DNA from: Semisulcospira habei | Lineage: Eukaryota; Mollusca; Gastropoda; Semisulcospiridae | Length of the DNA: 64,000 nt | Direction of reading: 5' to 3' | Assembly (NCBI GenBank): GCA_036245525.1 | Contig: BTPG01000004.1 | Coordinates: 156,214,046 to 156,278,045, forward strand | In this document: piece after piece, positions 20,746 through 31,541 of the stretch | How the letters are laid out: the number at the start of each line of letters is the position of its first letter | How positions within the stretch are numbered: the stretch's first letter is position 1 | Translations under genes and position numbers: made by a program | Notes under the pieces: generated by a model | Told to the model about the DNA's origin: nothing | Databases searched by the model: none | The model's input: only the letters and a program-made list of their open reading frames with translations

Positions 20746-23700
20746 TTAGTTAGTTATTTGGGTTTAATGCCGAGCAGGCGACTAAGGCCATCTCACGGCG
20801 GGATGGGTAAAAATCTGGTCAGCCAGACTAAAAGCAAGGTCTTAAGACAAGATGTAAATATAGATTAAAAATCTCAGGCTAAAATGTCGCACATGTCTTT
20901 AAAAGAAATGTCTACAGACTCTCAAAAAGGGCCAATAAAAAAGATTCACATAGTCTATGAATGCTCAAATCTTGTTAAAAATATTGCATGCTCGCAAGAA
21001 ATTGAAGATTTTGTCCGGGGGAACATCCCGGAACAAAACCTTCAAGGAGTCTGCTGTAAAGTGTTTATATCTGGTGTCAATTAGGTCAGCACAATACAGC
21101 AAAAAGTGTCGAACAGAAAACTGCTCATCACAGGCAAAACACCATGGACGCTCATCCTGTTTAAGTAAGTAAGAGTGCGTAACATACGTGTGCCCGATGT
21201 GGAGCCGAGCAAGGACAGTCTCCTCACGGCGGCTGCCGCAGCGGAAAGGCAGACTGTCAGACAACTTAGGAAGAGCTTCATGAAGCTTGTTCCCTTCCTC
21301 TTTGTCCCACTCGGACTGCCACTCGCGGGCCACGTACGCACTAATCACAGGTTTAAAATCACTATAGACAGTCTGTGTGTCAGGGACAGGGTCACTGCGG
21401 GCACTGTTGGCAGCAGAATCTGCGATTCTGTTGCCTTCGATGCCCACATGGCCTGGGACCCAAATAAAAATGTCATAATATTCCTTCATCAAGTCTGCGT
21501 AAAGCTCTCTAATCTGCACCAGCAGTGGATGGTCTGTTCCCGCGCCCTGAAGGGCCTGCAGGGCAGAAAGAGAGTCAGACAGAATCAGGAAGTTCCTTTC
21601 CCGAGACTGATAGGCATGCTTGAGTGCCAGCAGAATTGCCTGCAGTTCTGCACTAAATACAGAGGAATGGTCGGGGAGACGGAGCTTAAATGGGCGTTTA
21701 GGATGGCGAGAGGACACTGCAGCCGCAGCCACCCTCCCATCCTCAGACTTGGACCCATCCGTATAAAGACGACAATAGCCAGGAAAAATTGAAAGGAGTT
21801 CATTGAGGCTCTGTTGGTATATGGCTGGTGGAGTACAATCCTTCTTGTGGGCGGTCAAGTCCAGCAAGATGTCAGGAACTGGTAGTAGCCAGGGTGGAGT
21901 GACGTGTTGCAGAGATTCCGAAACTTTGTCCAGGTCCACTCCGGCCGCCTGCAGATGAGGTCGGACACGGAAGGAAAGTGGACGGACAGCTCCCGGATGG
22001 GCATCGTAAATCTCTGCAAACGACGGGTTAAAAACACAATCATAGGCAGGATTGTCTGGATGGGCCTTCAGCTTCAGAACGTAGCTGAGCATGAGGCGGA
22101 TGCGGCGGAGCCCGAGAGAAGGCTCCCCTGCCTCTGCATACAGACTAGGAACTGGAGATGTCCTGAAGGCCCCCAGACATATGCGCAGACCTTGATGGTG
22201 AATTGTGTTCAGACGCTGTAGAACAGACTTTGAAGCCGAGCCATATACCACAGAGCCGTAATCCAGTTTGGACCGAACAAGGGCCCGGTACAGTCGAAGT
22301 AAGACAATGCGGTCTGCACCCCAGTCAGTACGACCAACGACACGAAGAATGTCGAGGGCCTTCTGACAAGAGGTTCTAAGGTAGGTAACATGGTTGCAGA
22401 AGGTCAATCTTTTGTCAAAGATGACCCCCAGAAACTTTGCCTCTTCGGCCACCTGAATTGGCACTCCAGCAATGCTCAGGGTAGGTTTTGGAAAAAATTT
22501 CGTCTGGTTAGTAAAATGCACACAGATTGTCTTGGAGGGCGAGAACCTGAATCCGTTGAGAGACACCCACCGCTGGATGCGATCAACGCACAGCTGCAAG
22601 CGCCTCTCAAGGGACGCAAGTCCTCGACCTCGTGTACACAAAGCAAAGTCGTCCACAAACAAAGAGCATTCAGAATCATCCTTGACGGCCTTTACAATGT
22701 TATTTATTTTAATGCTAAATAAAACAGGAGATAGAATGCTGCCCTGCGGGACACCCATCTCCTGTTCAAAGGAGTCGGAGAGGGTGGAGCCCACACGGAC
22801 ATGGAACGACCTGTTAGACAAAAAATTGTGAATAAAAACAGGCAGGTGCCCTTTAAAACCCATGTCCGACAAATCAGACATTATACCATACTTCCAGGTA
22901 GTGTCATATGCCTTTTCAAGATCAAAGAAAATTGCATAGACATGCTGCTTGTTGACAAAAGCATCTCGAATAAAAGACTCAAAGCGAACTAGATGGTCAG
23001 TTGTACTACGGAAGCGCCGGAAACCGCACTGGAGGTCTGTGATGAGACCACGTGACTCAAGATGCCACACCAGTCGGGCGTTGACCAAGCGTTCCATAGT
23101 CTTACATAAACATGATGTCAAAGCTATTGGCCGGTAGTTGCCCGGGTCGGAAGGATCCTTACCCGGCTTGGGGATTGGCACAACCACAGCCTGGCGCCAA
23201 GATGGCGGAAAACGACCAGTTATCCAGATATGGTTAAAGGCCTTGAGAAGGACAAGGAGTGAATCCTCAGGCAGATGAGTTAGGAGCTGATAATGGATGG
23301 TATCTAATCCAGCAGCAGAGTCAGTACATTTCTGCATGGCTTGCTGCAATTCTGAAAACGTAAAGGGGGCATTATAGTCTTCCGAGTTATCTGATATAAA
23401 ATCACAAGCACAAGATTCTCGCTTCTCCTTCTCTCTCTGGAAGAAAGGTGAATAATGCTCTGTTGAAGAATTATGGGCAATGGTGGAGGCAAGCAAATTG
23501 GCCACAGCCTTTTTATCTGTGACCAAACTGGCACCATCTCTAAGATGGCCGACAGAAGCCGAGCCACCCCTGCCCCCAATTCTTCGAACAGCCTTCCAGA
23601 CTGTTTGGGACGGAGTCCTAGAAGATAAAGATGAGACGAAGCGTCTCCAGGAGGCACGGCGTTCGCGTTTAAAAATGTAACGGGCTTTCGCCCGCTGTCT

Positions 23701-23940
23701 TTTAAATGTTAAAATATTTGCTTGCGACGGAGTACGAAAAGCACGTCGCTGAGCAGATTTGCGTATTTTTTGGGCCTTGCGGCACTCTTCATTGAACCAT
23801 GGTACTCTCGGCTTCCGAGGGACTGATGTAGAAGTTCTAGGGATGGTTTCACCTGCTACGTCCAACAAAATCAAAGTAAAACAAGAAACAGGTTCTTCAG
23901 CTGACATGACCACCTCTGTAAGACGAGACTGACTGAGGGA

Positions 23941-24323
23941 TTGATTGATTGTACATTGCTTAACGTCCCGACAACAACAAGGCTTTCTCGGGACGTGCCT
24001 GCACTGCTTGTGAAAAAAAAAACTAAACAGAAAATTGAATGTATGTCGCCAGCCGGTCAAATACATTAAATAAACCTACAACATGGGGCATAAATAAAGC
24101 TAAGACCATTTAGCAACACACATCCAATATCAAGAGCTACGGGCAGTGCAGACAGTAGGGAGAGTTTGAAAAAGGCAAATACAGGTGAATGGACAAAGGG
24201 TAGACAGAAACACATGTCCCAGAATAGAGAGAAAAACCCACCCTGTGGGGCTGACCAGGGTGACCCTGGGAACTAAAAAATACCTAACCCCACCCAAGTC
24301 CCCCAGGGCAGACCCGGGTGGGG
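23941..24323 (-). repeat. 383-bp SINE-like repeat, copy S1
   Basis: Near-identical to S2 at 33,575-33,957 over its whole length, with the same two ends. The left edge carries ttgattgattg, i.e. a CAAT-repeat tail on the minus strand, after an 8-bp perfect stem (cgtcccga/tcgggacg). It interrupts ORF2 of LINE A2 where A1 (near 2,660) shows the empty site. A clear target duplication was not seen at this copy. Confidence 0.85.
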
Positions 24324-24627
24324 CGCGAACAGAGGCCAGTTAGCTTTCTTGAGATTCCAGCGCCCCACCGGCGAATCCTCCTCACAGCTGGCCGATGACA
24401 GAACTACTGGGAAGTGGTCACTACCACACAGGTCGTCGTGAACCTTCCAGTCAAAGTCCAGCATGAGAGAAGGATCACACACAGTGAGGTCTAGAACAGA
24501 ACTAGATCCTGAACCTGGGTTAGAGTATGTAGGTGAGCCATCGTTAAAGACACATAGGTTAAGTTGAGAAAAAACATCTTCTAACATCTGACCTCAGCCA
24601 AACCGCAAGAACAAATTAACTGATTCA

Positions 24628-27102
24628 ATGTTTGTTGATCAATTTCATGATCTTCTCGATCACTGTAATTCTCTTGCTGGCAGTCTGATAGTCCTTGGTG
24701 ACTTTAACATCCACTTTGACAATCAGAATCACCACACCACCTCTGCACTCATGGACATTTTACACATGTTCAGTCTTTCACAAGTTGTCGACAAACCAAC
24801 TCATAGACAAGGGCATACTATTGACTGGATCCTTCATAGATGTGACGATGATATCTTGTGCTCAGCACAGGTTTCTGATGCAATATGTTCAGACCATTAC
24901 TGTGTGATCAGTCATTTGAGGGCCATAGTCCCACCTACAGTGCCTATGCTTACCATAGTGCGCAATGTTCGTGCCATTGACAGACTAGCCTTCAAGGCTG
25001 ACCTCGTTCAGTCACTGTCTCACCATCCTAGTCCTAGTGCCGAGGAGTTTGATTCATGTTTACGCACTGTCTTAGACAATCATGCACCATCTTCAAAGCG
25101 TAAAAAGTCAGCTCATAGAATCAGCCTGTGGTATAGGTTTGTGAGCAAAGAGCTGCGTTCGGCTAAGCAGATGCGGCGCCAAGCTGAGAGAATGTGGTGC
25201 TCAACTAGGTTGACTGTTCACAAGCAGATATACACATGTTCTAAGAAGCATGTAAATGAGATTGTTCATGGAGCAAAATCTTCGTTTTACAACAGGAAGA
25301 TCAGTGAGTGCACAACAAGCAAAGAGTTGTATAATGTGACCAATAAGCTTATGGTGAAGAAGACTCCATCACCTCTTCCCACTACATTCCCCCCGTGCCA
25401 GCTGCCTCAGCTTTTTGCAGATTACTTCCTTGATAAGGTCCGCGAAATTCTTGATTCTCTGGATCTCATGCCCACTTCAGTTTTGTTCACCGAAAAACGC
25501 TTTAGTGGAGAACCTCTATCAACCTTCGAACCTGTGCTAGAGGATGAGGTCAGAAAAGTGATCACAAACACTGCCCCCAAAACTTGTGAGTTAGACCCCA
25601 TACCCACTCCCTTGTTGTACGAGTGCCTGGATGAAGTGTTGCCTGCCATTACACAAGTCATCAACAACTCTCTCTCCACTGGTATTTTTCCTGAAAGCTT
25701 CAAGACTGCACTTGTGAAACCCCTATTGAAGAAACCATCTTTAGACCCAAATGTACTGAAAAACTATCGCCCAGTTTCCAATCTTACATTTCTATCAAAG
25801 ATTCTTGAGAAAATTGTCCTTGTTCAAACTTTAAAGCATGTCAACTCTAATAGTCTGTTCAGTGTATTCCAGTCTGCATATCGTCCCCATCGTAGCACTG
25901 AAACAGCTTTGCTGAAGATATTCAATGACCTGCTTTGTGCTTTGGACGAGCGTAAGATCACAGTCCTTGCTTTGCTGGACCTGTCCAGTGCTTTCGACAC
26001 TATTGACCATGAAATTTTGCTGTGCCGTCTTCAATCTGTATTTGGCATTGAAGGCACAGTCTTGGCATGGTTTAGTTCATACCTGACTGAACGATCCCAG
26101 ATTGTTTCTGTCGACGGCTGTCGTTCTGAGCCATCACCTCTTCGGTTTGGTGTACCCCAGGGCTCGGTCCTGGGACCTGTATTGTTCTTACTGTATGTTC
26201 AGCCCCTGTCCGACCTGATTTGTAGTCGCTCCATTTCCCATCATGCATTTGCAGATGATACGCAGATGTACAAAAGTGATACTGTTGAGCGAGCTGTGAA
26301 TGCCGTCCAAAGTATAAGCCAGTGCATTGACCATGTCAAATCATGGATGACCACCAACAAACTGATGTTAAATGATGGCAAAACTGAAGCAATGTTGGTC
26401 GCTAATCCAAGATTATCTTCGTCCCTGTCTTTACCGTCATCATTGTCTGTGGATGGAACACTCATTGGTTTCTCTGCGAGTGTGAGAAACCTGGGTGTTA
26501 CACTTGACAGCGAGTTATCTATGTCACAGCATGTCAGTGCAGTGTGTAGATCCGCTTATCTTGAACTTCGTCGTATTAGTTCAGTTCGTCACCTGCTGAC
26601 CGTGGAAGCCACTAAAACACTAGTTTGTGCATTTGTGCTGTCCAAGCTAGATTATTGTAACTCTTTGCTTTGTGGCTGCCCTCAGTATCTCATTGATCGC
26701 CTCCAAAAAATTCAGAACAATGCAGCCCGGCTTGTTGTGAGAGTCCGTAAGACTGAGCATGTCACACCCATCTTGAAGTCCCTTCACTGGCTACCTGTGT
26801 CCTCACGTATTCAATACAAAGTTATGTCAATCTGTTTTAACTGTCTTTCAGTAGGCACCAGCCCAGAATACTTGTCCTCTTTGCTGCACGTGTATACACC
26901 CTCTCGTGAGCTCCGCTCCTCTTCTGATAAACGGAAGTTGTGTGTACCTTCTGTCCAAACTAAAACATTTGGTCAGCGAACTTTTGTTTATCAAGCCCCA
27001 GTGTTATGGAATACACTTCCTCTTGAGGTCAGAAACAGTGAGTCTGTCTCTGACTTCAAGAGGTCGTTGAAAACTCACCTCTTCAAGCTTTACTTTGAAT
27101 AA
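24628..27102 (+). CDS. L2-like LINE endonuclease (partial)-reverse transcriptase
   Basis: 824 codons without a stop. The first ~95 residues are the C-terminal half of an APE-type endonuclease (LGDFNIHFD, THRQGHTIDW, SDHYCVI). The RT spans about residues 350-640: LKNYRPVSNLTFLSKILEK, SAYRPHRSTETAL, LLDLSSAFDTIDH, VPQGSVLGP and the catalytic FADD at about 541-544. The C-terminal part (LHWLPVSSRIQYK, FKRSLKTHLFKLYF) is typical of CR1/L2 polymerases. The ATG is internal because the 5' end is truncated. A complete endonuclease is missing, so autonomous activity is not expected. Confidence 0.9.
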   Translation: MFVDQFHDLLDHCNSLAGSLIVLGDFNIHFDNQNHHTTSALMDILHMFSLSQVVDKPTHRQGHTIDWILHRCDDDILCSAQVSDAICSDHYCVISHLRAIVPPTVPMLTIVRNVRAIDRLAFKADLVQSLSHHPSPSAEEFDSCLRTVLDNHAPSSKRKKSAHRISLWYRFVSKELRSAKQMRRQAERMWCSTRLTVHKQIYTCSKKHVNEIVHGAKSSFYNRKISECTTSKELYNVTNKLMVKKTPSPLPTTFPPCQLPQLFADYFLDKVREILDSLDLMPTSVLFTEKRFSGEPLSTFEPVLEDEVRKVITNTAPKTCELDPIPTPLLYECLDEVLPAITQVINNSLSTGIFPESFKTALVKPLLKKPSLDPNVLKNYRPVSNLTFLSKILEKIVLVQTLKHVNSNSLFSVFQSAYRPHRSTETALLKIFNDLLCALDERKITVLALLDLSSAFDTIDHEILLCRLQSVFGIEGTVLAWFSSYLTERSQIVSVDGCRSEPSPLRFGVPQGSVLGPVLFLLYVQPLSDLICSRSISHHAFADDTQMYKSDTVERAVNAVQSISQCIDHVKSWMTTNKLMLNDGKTEAMLVANPRLSSSLSLPSSLSVDGTLIGFSASVRNLGVTLDSELSMSQHVSAVCRSAYLELRRISSVRHLLTVEATKTLVCAFVLSKLDYCNSLLCGCPQYLIDRLQKIQNNAARLVVRVRKTEHVTPILKSLHWLPVSSRIQYKVMSICFNCLSVGTSPEYLSSLLHVYTPSRELRSSSDKRKLCVPSVQTKTFGQRTFVYQAPVLWNTLPLEVRNSESVSDFKRSLKTHLFKLYFE

Positions 27103-27356
27103 CTGCCAGTGTTTGATGCCTTAGTTGTAGTTCTGCAATCCTCAATGTTTAGACTGAATGTTAGTTAGAATATAAATTATTATGTATGTATTGTTGTTTA
27201 GTTTATTGTAAAAGTGGTGTGTTCGGGCATTGTGCTTTGTTTGTTATGTGCATATGTCATTGTATTTTTATTTTTGTGTACAGATTGTAAAGCGCTTAGA
27301 GCTTTTGAGTAAGATTAAGCACTATATAAATACTCACTATTATTATTATTATTATT
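27103..27356 (+). other. 3' UTR and repeat tail of the L2-like LINE
   Basis: AT-rich, with gtaaagcgcttagagc...gcactatataaata just before a (TAT)n tail. The tail region of the SINE at 55,948-56,369 resembles it. Confidence 0.75.
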
Positions 27357-27800
27357 ATCATAGTGGTCACTGCCCCAAAGGTGAGCGTGACCGTTAAAAT
27401 CCCCCATGAGAATAAAGGGAGGGGGCAGTTGATCTACTAAGTTAAAAATATCATTGCTACTGACCCGCAGTGATGGTGGCAGGTAAATACTGCATACGGT
27501 TATGGTCTTCTTCAAGGTAACCCGAGCTGCGACAGCCTGAAGACAGGTGTCGATGCTAACGGGGCTACTTAAAATTTGGCTACTAATGAGAAGAGCCGCT
27601 CCACCCGAGCGCCTCTCCGAATCAGAGCCTTTGTGTATAACGTTAAAACCATTAAAGGATACATGGTCAGAAGTCTTCAGGTAAGTCTCCTGAAGAGATA
27701 TTACTGAGGGGTTATAGAACTTGACTAAAAGACGTAATTCCTCAAAGTTAGCTTGAAAACCACGACAATTCCACTGAAGCATAGAGTACATGATTATGTC

Positions 27801-29228
27801 TTATCTGGGGGTGAAGAGTTTTTCCCCCCTTTTTCCTTTATCTTGAAGGAGTTGAAGAAACAGAGGGGGGCCGGCTCCCAGGCCTCCTCTGGTTCCTCGG
27901 AGATGAAGGGCGTGGAGCTGCCGCAAAATCAGCAACGACAACTTCCACTCCCTCCATCCGCTCCTCCAGTGCAGCATATTTGTTTTGAAGGGGGACATCA
28001 GTGTTCCCCTTCTGGGCGTGCGCACAGCGTCCATAGATTTCTTAGAACCCTGGTCCTGGGCAGCATTCCTGCCGCTAGAGTTAGCGGCCTTAGAAGGCTG
28101 ACCAGAGCCAGAAGCCTTTGGAGTTGACTGACTAACAGGTTTGGGTGGGGGCTGAGGCTTAGGGGCAACAGAAGGCGGCACAACCGGACCGGCAGTGTCC
28201 GCCTTCTGCGTTCCCTGGCTCTTCGTCACCACCGGAGGAGGGTTACTCTCCAGGGGCGAGATGACCCGAGGCTCCGCCCCCAACCAAGAAGTTGGGGTCT
28301 GACATGAAAAATCTTTGGTGGGACGCTTGCCTGCCACCGCTGCACTGAAAGTATATACTGAGGTGTTAGAGGTTGGGGCAGCCGCAGCTGCACCAGAGCC
28401 TTCAACCAGTTTTTTGGCATCTAGAAAGGACAGTCCCTTCTCCACACGCACCTGCTGAATCTTGCACTCGGATATCCAACGAGGGCATTTCTTATCCGAA
28501 GCCATATGCGCCCCCTGGCAATTCACACACAAGGGGGTGGCTGTGCAGGACTCAGCAGAGTGTCCGGGCTTGGTGCAACGGGCGCATGAAGCCTCTGCCT
28601 GACGGCATGTCTTCTGCCCATGGCCATACTTTTGGCACTTAAAGCACCGGAGGGGGAGAGGGACGTACTTTTTCACTCTCAGGGAGTAGTAACCTCCCCA
28701 GATGGTAGTAGGAGGGGTGGGGGTGCCAAACGTCAGGATGATGGTAGGGAGACGGATCTCCCCACCACCTCGCTTGGAAGCGAAGCGCCTGACGTAAGTC
28801 ACCCCCTGAGACTTAAGGTTCCGTACAAGTTCATCTTCCGACAGTTCTGCCAAAGCTTGATCTTTGATTACGCCTCTTGACGAATTCATAGTCTTGTGGG
28901 GTGTGACCTCCACCGGAGTGTCTCCGATGGAAGAGAGCCTCAGTAGCCCGCTGGAGTGTGCCCGGGTACGGCACTCCACCAGCAAGTCACCAGACCTGAG
29001 GCGCTGGGCGTCAGGCCTGCCAACACGGCTCCTGAGGGTCTCCCCCACCAGAAAAGGATGCAGCTTAGTAACAGGTTTCTCCTTCACCTTGCTATGGACA
29101 ATGAGGAAGCGAGGCCATACGGCCGACGCCTGAGGCGTCGCTTCCTCACAGTCCGAGTCACTGTCATGTTCAATGTTGGTGGCTATGTGCCGCTTCTGTG
29201 CAAGTTTGGGTTTTTTTGTTGTATCCAT
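27801..29228 (-). CDS. LINE A2 ORF1, zinc-knuckle protein
   Basis: A 475-residue frame homologous to A1 ORF1, with three CCHC knuckles (CFKCQKYGHGQKTC, CARCTKPGHSAESC, CVNCQGAHMASDKKC). It keeps the longer N-terminus (MDTTKKPKLAQKR), so the start at 29,228 is preferred over downstream Mets. The C-terminal tail diverges from A1 because of a 2-3 base difference near 28,020 and neighbouring indels; either copy could carry the frameshift. Role: RNA binding in the retrotransposition particle. Confidence 0.88.
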   Translation of the reverse strand: MDTTKKPKLAQKRHIATNIEHDSDSDCEEATPQASAVWPRFLIVHSKVKEKPVTKLHPFLVGETLRSRVGRPDAQRLRSGDLLVECRTRAHSSGLLRLSSIGDTPVEVTPHKTMNSSRGVIKDQALAELSEDELVRNLKSQGVTYVRRFASKRGGGEIRLPTIILTFGTPTPPTTIWGGYYSLRVKKYVPLPLRCFKCQKYGHGQKTCRQAEASCARCTKPGHSAESCTATPLCVNCQGAHMASDKKCPRWISECKIQQVRVEKGLSFLDAKKLVEGSGAAAAAPTSNTSVYTFSAAVAGKRPTKDFSCQTPTSWLGAEPRVISPLESNPPPVVTKSQGTQKADTAGPVVPPSVAPKPQPPPKPVSQSTPKASGSGQPSKAANSSGRNAAQDQGSKKSMDAVRTPRRGTLMSPFKTNMLHWRSGWREWKLSLLILRQLHALHLRGTRGGLGAGPPLFLQLLQDKGKRGEKLFTPR

Positions 29229-29900
29229 ATTATAATAGTAGAGATATTCATCCCCCGGGGGTCCCCGCCCGCCACCGAGCCCAACAAGGGAAAGTGCAAA
29301 TGTCGGCGAGTCTCCAGCCGACGCACAATGGAGACTGCCCGAAAGATATACTCAAGGGGGTAAGCCCGATTGAACCGTTTGAGCCACCGCCTTCTATCAC
29401 ACTGTTGAATGCAGGGGAATACTGGCGTAAAGCACCTAATCAGCAGCAGAAGCTATAGCATGGTGCTCCGTATATCAACCCGCATGTCAACAGTGGGATA
29501 GGGCTCAACGTGACAAGAGCCGATTGACTAGGCCGGTACGACTAGCCTCCCGTTTAGGTAGAAGTCAAGGCCGAAGTGGAGTGTTGGCACCAGTGAGCCG
29601 CAGCCCAAAGGGAACCTCAGCCACCAGGATCCTCTTCTCCCCCGACACGGGTCTCCAAGCACGGCAAACACTTGGGATCCAAAGGACCAAAAAGTCACGA
29701 GTATTTTTAAGGACCAATCCAACATGGTACGACCTAGGTTAGCACAGCTCCTTAAAAACCGGACCAGTAAAAAGACTGAACAACATATCTGCTGACATCA
29801 AGTCCTAATCATGGACAAAGATGGCACCCGTCTGCTAGCCCACTCAGTCAGGGACTGAGCGGACTACCCACCTACGCCACGTGGAGGCCGGTGCCGGGTA
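29229..29900 (-). other. 5' UTR of LINE A2
   Basis: Parallel to 4,764-5,378 of A1. It holds about 90 bases next to ORF1 that A1 lost. No gene. Confidence 0.75.
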
Positions 29901-30839
29901 GGCTGTGGACGATAAAGACTATAAAGTTTTTGAAATCTGCTCGGCAGCAGAAAAATGTACAGGCTTCAACAACATAGAAGGAAGCCAAAGACTGGGAAAT
30001 CTGTGGAGGGTATACCCCAAAAACATGGATGCACAAGTGGCCCATCTAACCAAGGGCATAGTGTTGAGGGGTCGGCTTGTGACCCCAAGTGACAAAAACC
30101 CCTGTATCGTGATGGACGCGCAAGGAGAGCGAGAAATTCCAGCCACACGTCTCACCATTGGAAATATTCCTCTTTCTTTTTCAAATGAAGAAATACTACA
30201 GTATATTGAAAAACTGCCCGTGAAAACTCGGTCAAGACTCATGGACAAGAGGGCCCGAGATGAGAATGGGAAGCTGTCCCATTGGAAAACGGGGTGTAGG
30301 TTCATTTACATAGATGTGCCTGCAACCCCTCTCCCCAGATCACTAAAAATGGGAAATTTTACAGCTACCGTATTCCACAAAGAACAGACAATGGTCATCT
30401 GTTCTAAATGCCTGTCTGCAGGCCACCACCAGAGCACTTGCTCTGCACCGGTCAGGTGTAAGCAATGCTTTGGTGAGGGCTATAAGGCGGGTGCCAGCGA
30501 GTTTGAACACGCTGCACTCATACCTCCACCCTCCTCATCAGAAGAAAGAAAGAAGCAAATCATGCTAAGCTTCAACCCGTGCGAGCCGAGCCAGCCTGCC
30601 CGCGGTGCCAGCACTGCCAGCGAGTCTGCTCGCAGCAGGTCTCTGACACCGGCGCAGCTGACGAAACATGCTCGGTCCCCGTCCGTGCAACGCTCGCCGC
30701 GATCTGCCGGAAAGAAAAACATACGAGTAAACAACACCCAACTCAAGGAGAACGCAAACCCCAACTTTGACCCTTGTGGAGAGAGACACCACATGGATGA
30801 TGACAACTTGACCCTAAATACCTGAACCGGGCGTAACCT

Positions 30840-31541
30840 CATCCTCCTGCTCTAATGACAGACTGCTTATGGTCACGGACTATGATTCCTTCCTCTCGAT
30901 ATGGCTGAAGTACATTGTGTGACTGAATGTACGCGGACTCAAAAACAAGCAAAAACGCAATAGCATTTTCAGACTGCTAAAAAAAGAAAAATACGACGTA
31001 ATTGCTCTACAAGAATGTCACATCTCCACACTAGAAGAAGTGGAGTAGTGGGAACTCCAATGGGGAGGGAAAGTATTCTATTCTCAGAGAAAATAACCGC
31101 AGCCTGGGCCAACTCACTTTAGTCCCCAGAAAACTTGTGGAAAACTCGAAATGTATCTACAAAGACACACATACTCTTATCATAGAAATATTAGTAGACG
31201 GAAGAAAGATACTCATTGTTAATGTGTATGCCCCACAATCCACCGTCGACAAAATTAACTTCTATTCTCACATGCGACAGACCATCCTAGATCACGACAC
31301 GGAGCACAGCGGCATAGTTATTCTAGGAGATATGAACTCCGTGATGAGCAATGAGACCGACAAAATAAGTGGAGAACAACACAATCAGAGAGAAGTCGAA
31401 GCACTCGTACAGTTAGCAGTAGACTTAGACCTACACGACAGCTGGCGATCCCTTAACCCCGATTGTAAGCAATACACCTGGTGCCGACATCACCCATTCA
31501 CAGCCGGACGCTTACACTACATATTTATCTCTAAGACATAA
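30840..31541 (+). pseudogene. Tx1-like LINE ORF2 endonuclease, decayed
   Basis: In shifting frames from about 30,920: a LNVRGLKNKQKR start, VIALQECHI, then from 31,137 an open stretch with NVYAPQST, ILGDMNSVM and TWCRHHPFTAGRLHYIFIS. This is an APE-type endonuclease of the L1/Tx1 group. The conserved SDHR part continues after the Rex1-like insertion at about 32,750 (AHSDHRAVL). Small indels break the frame. Confidence 0.75.

Larger units (their letters stand above)
24601..27356 (+). mobile_element. L2-like LINE, 5'-truncated, with open RT frame
   Basis: Inserted in LINE A2 ORF2; copy A1 shows the empty site (ctctgccatcatagtgg near 2,945). It begins within the endonuclease and ends in a tactcac(tat/att)n tail typical of L2-type LINEs. 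Little or no target duplication is visible. Its long stop-free frame suggests that it is among the youngest events in the stack. Confidence 0.9.
20965..27791 (-). pseudogene. LINE A2 ORF2: endonuclease-RT-RNase H, split by two insertions
   Basis: The endonuclease N-terminal part (27,791-27,357) has LQWNCRG, SLQETYL and GDFNGHAHLWG. After the L2-like insert its C-terminal part runs 24,600-24,324 (SDHFPVVLSS). After the 383-bp repeat the RT and RNase H run without a stop to 20,965. The RT has PKPGKDPSDPGNYRPIALTS, DLEKAYDTTW, GVPQGSILSP and FVDD. The RNase H has YTDGSKSEDG, SAELQAILLALK, LSDSLSAL and PGHVGIEGNRIAD. A Cys/His cluster (CFACDE...H...C, about 21,120) follows. It is inactive only because of the two insertions. 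Confidence 0.9.
20746..29900 (-). mobile_element. I/Nimb-like LINE, full-length copy A2 (with nested insertions)
   Basis: A complete minus-strand LINE bounded by a 17-bp duplication. Its 5' end is at 29,900. Its 3' end at 20,746 has a short CTAA-type repeat tail preceded by a hairpin-like gccttagtcgcctgc motif. Removing the L2-like insert (24,601-27,356) and the 383-bp repeat (23,941-24,323) leaves about 6 kb. ORF1 and ORF2 have no stop of their own, so this copy was probably competent when it landed in the Tx1-like LINE. Confidence 0.93.
20679..30825 (+). pseudogene. Tx1-like LINE ORF1, split by LINE A2 (20,679-20,745 and 29,901-30,825)
   Basis: The frame starts at an ATG at 20,679, runs 22 codons to the insertion point, and resumes in the same frame on the far side of the 9-kb LINE A2 insertion after the 17-bp duplication. 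It then continues for about 300 codons. The distal part contains a region like the RNA-recognition fold of L1/Tx1 ORF1 (about 29,920-30,360), a CSKCLSAGHHQSTC zinc knuckle (about 30,400), a second Cys-rich stretch and a Ser/Arg-rich tail. It would bind the LINE RNA. It is pseudogenised only by the insertion. Confidence 0.82.

Noticed and set aside
20721..20770. Initially read ttagttagttatttggg as a separate SINE.
   Set aside because: The 17-bp duplication shows it to be the 3' end of LINE A2; only the 49,817-49,871 copy stands alone.
24600..27360. Searched for a target-site duplication around the L2-like LINE.
   Set aside because: Compared with the empty site in A1, at most one shared base is present, so none is claimed.
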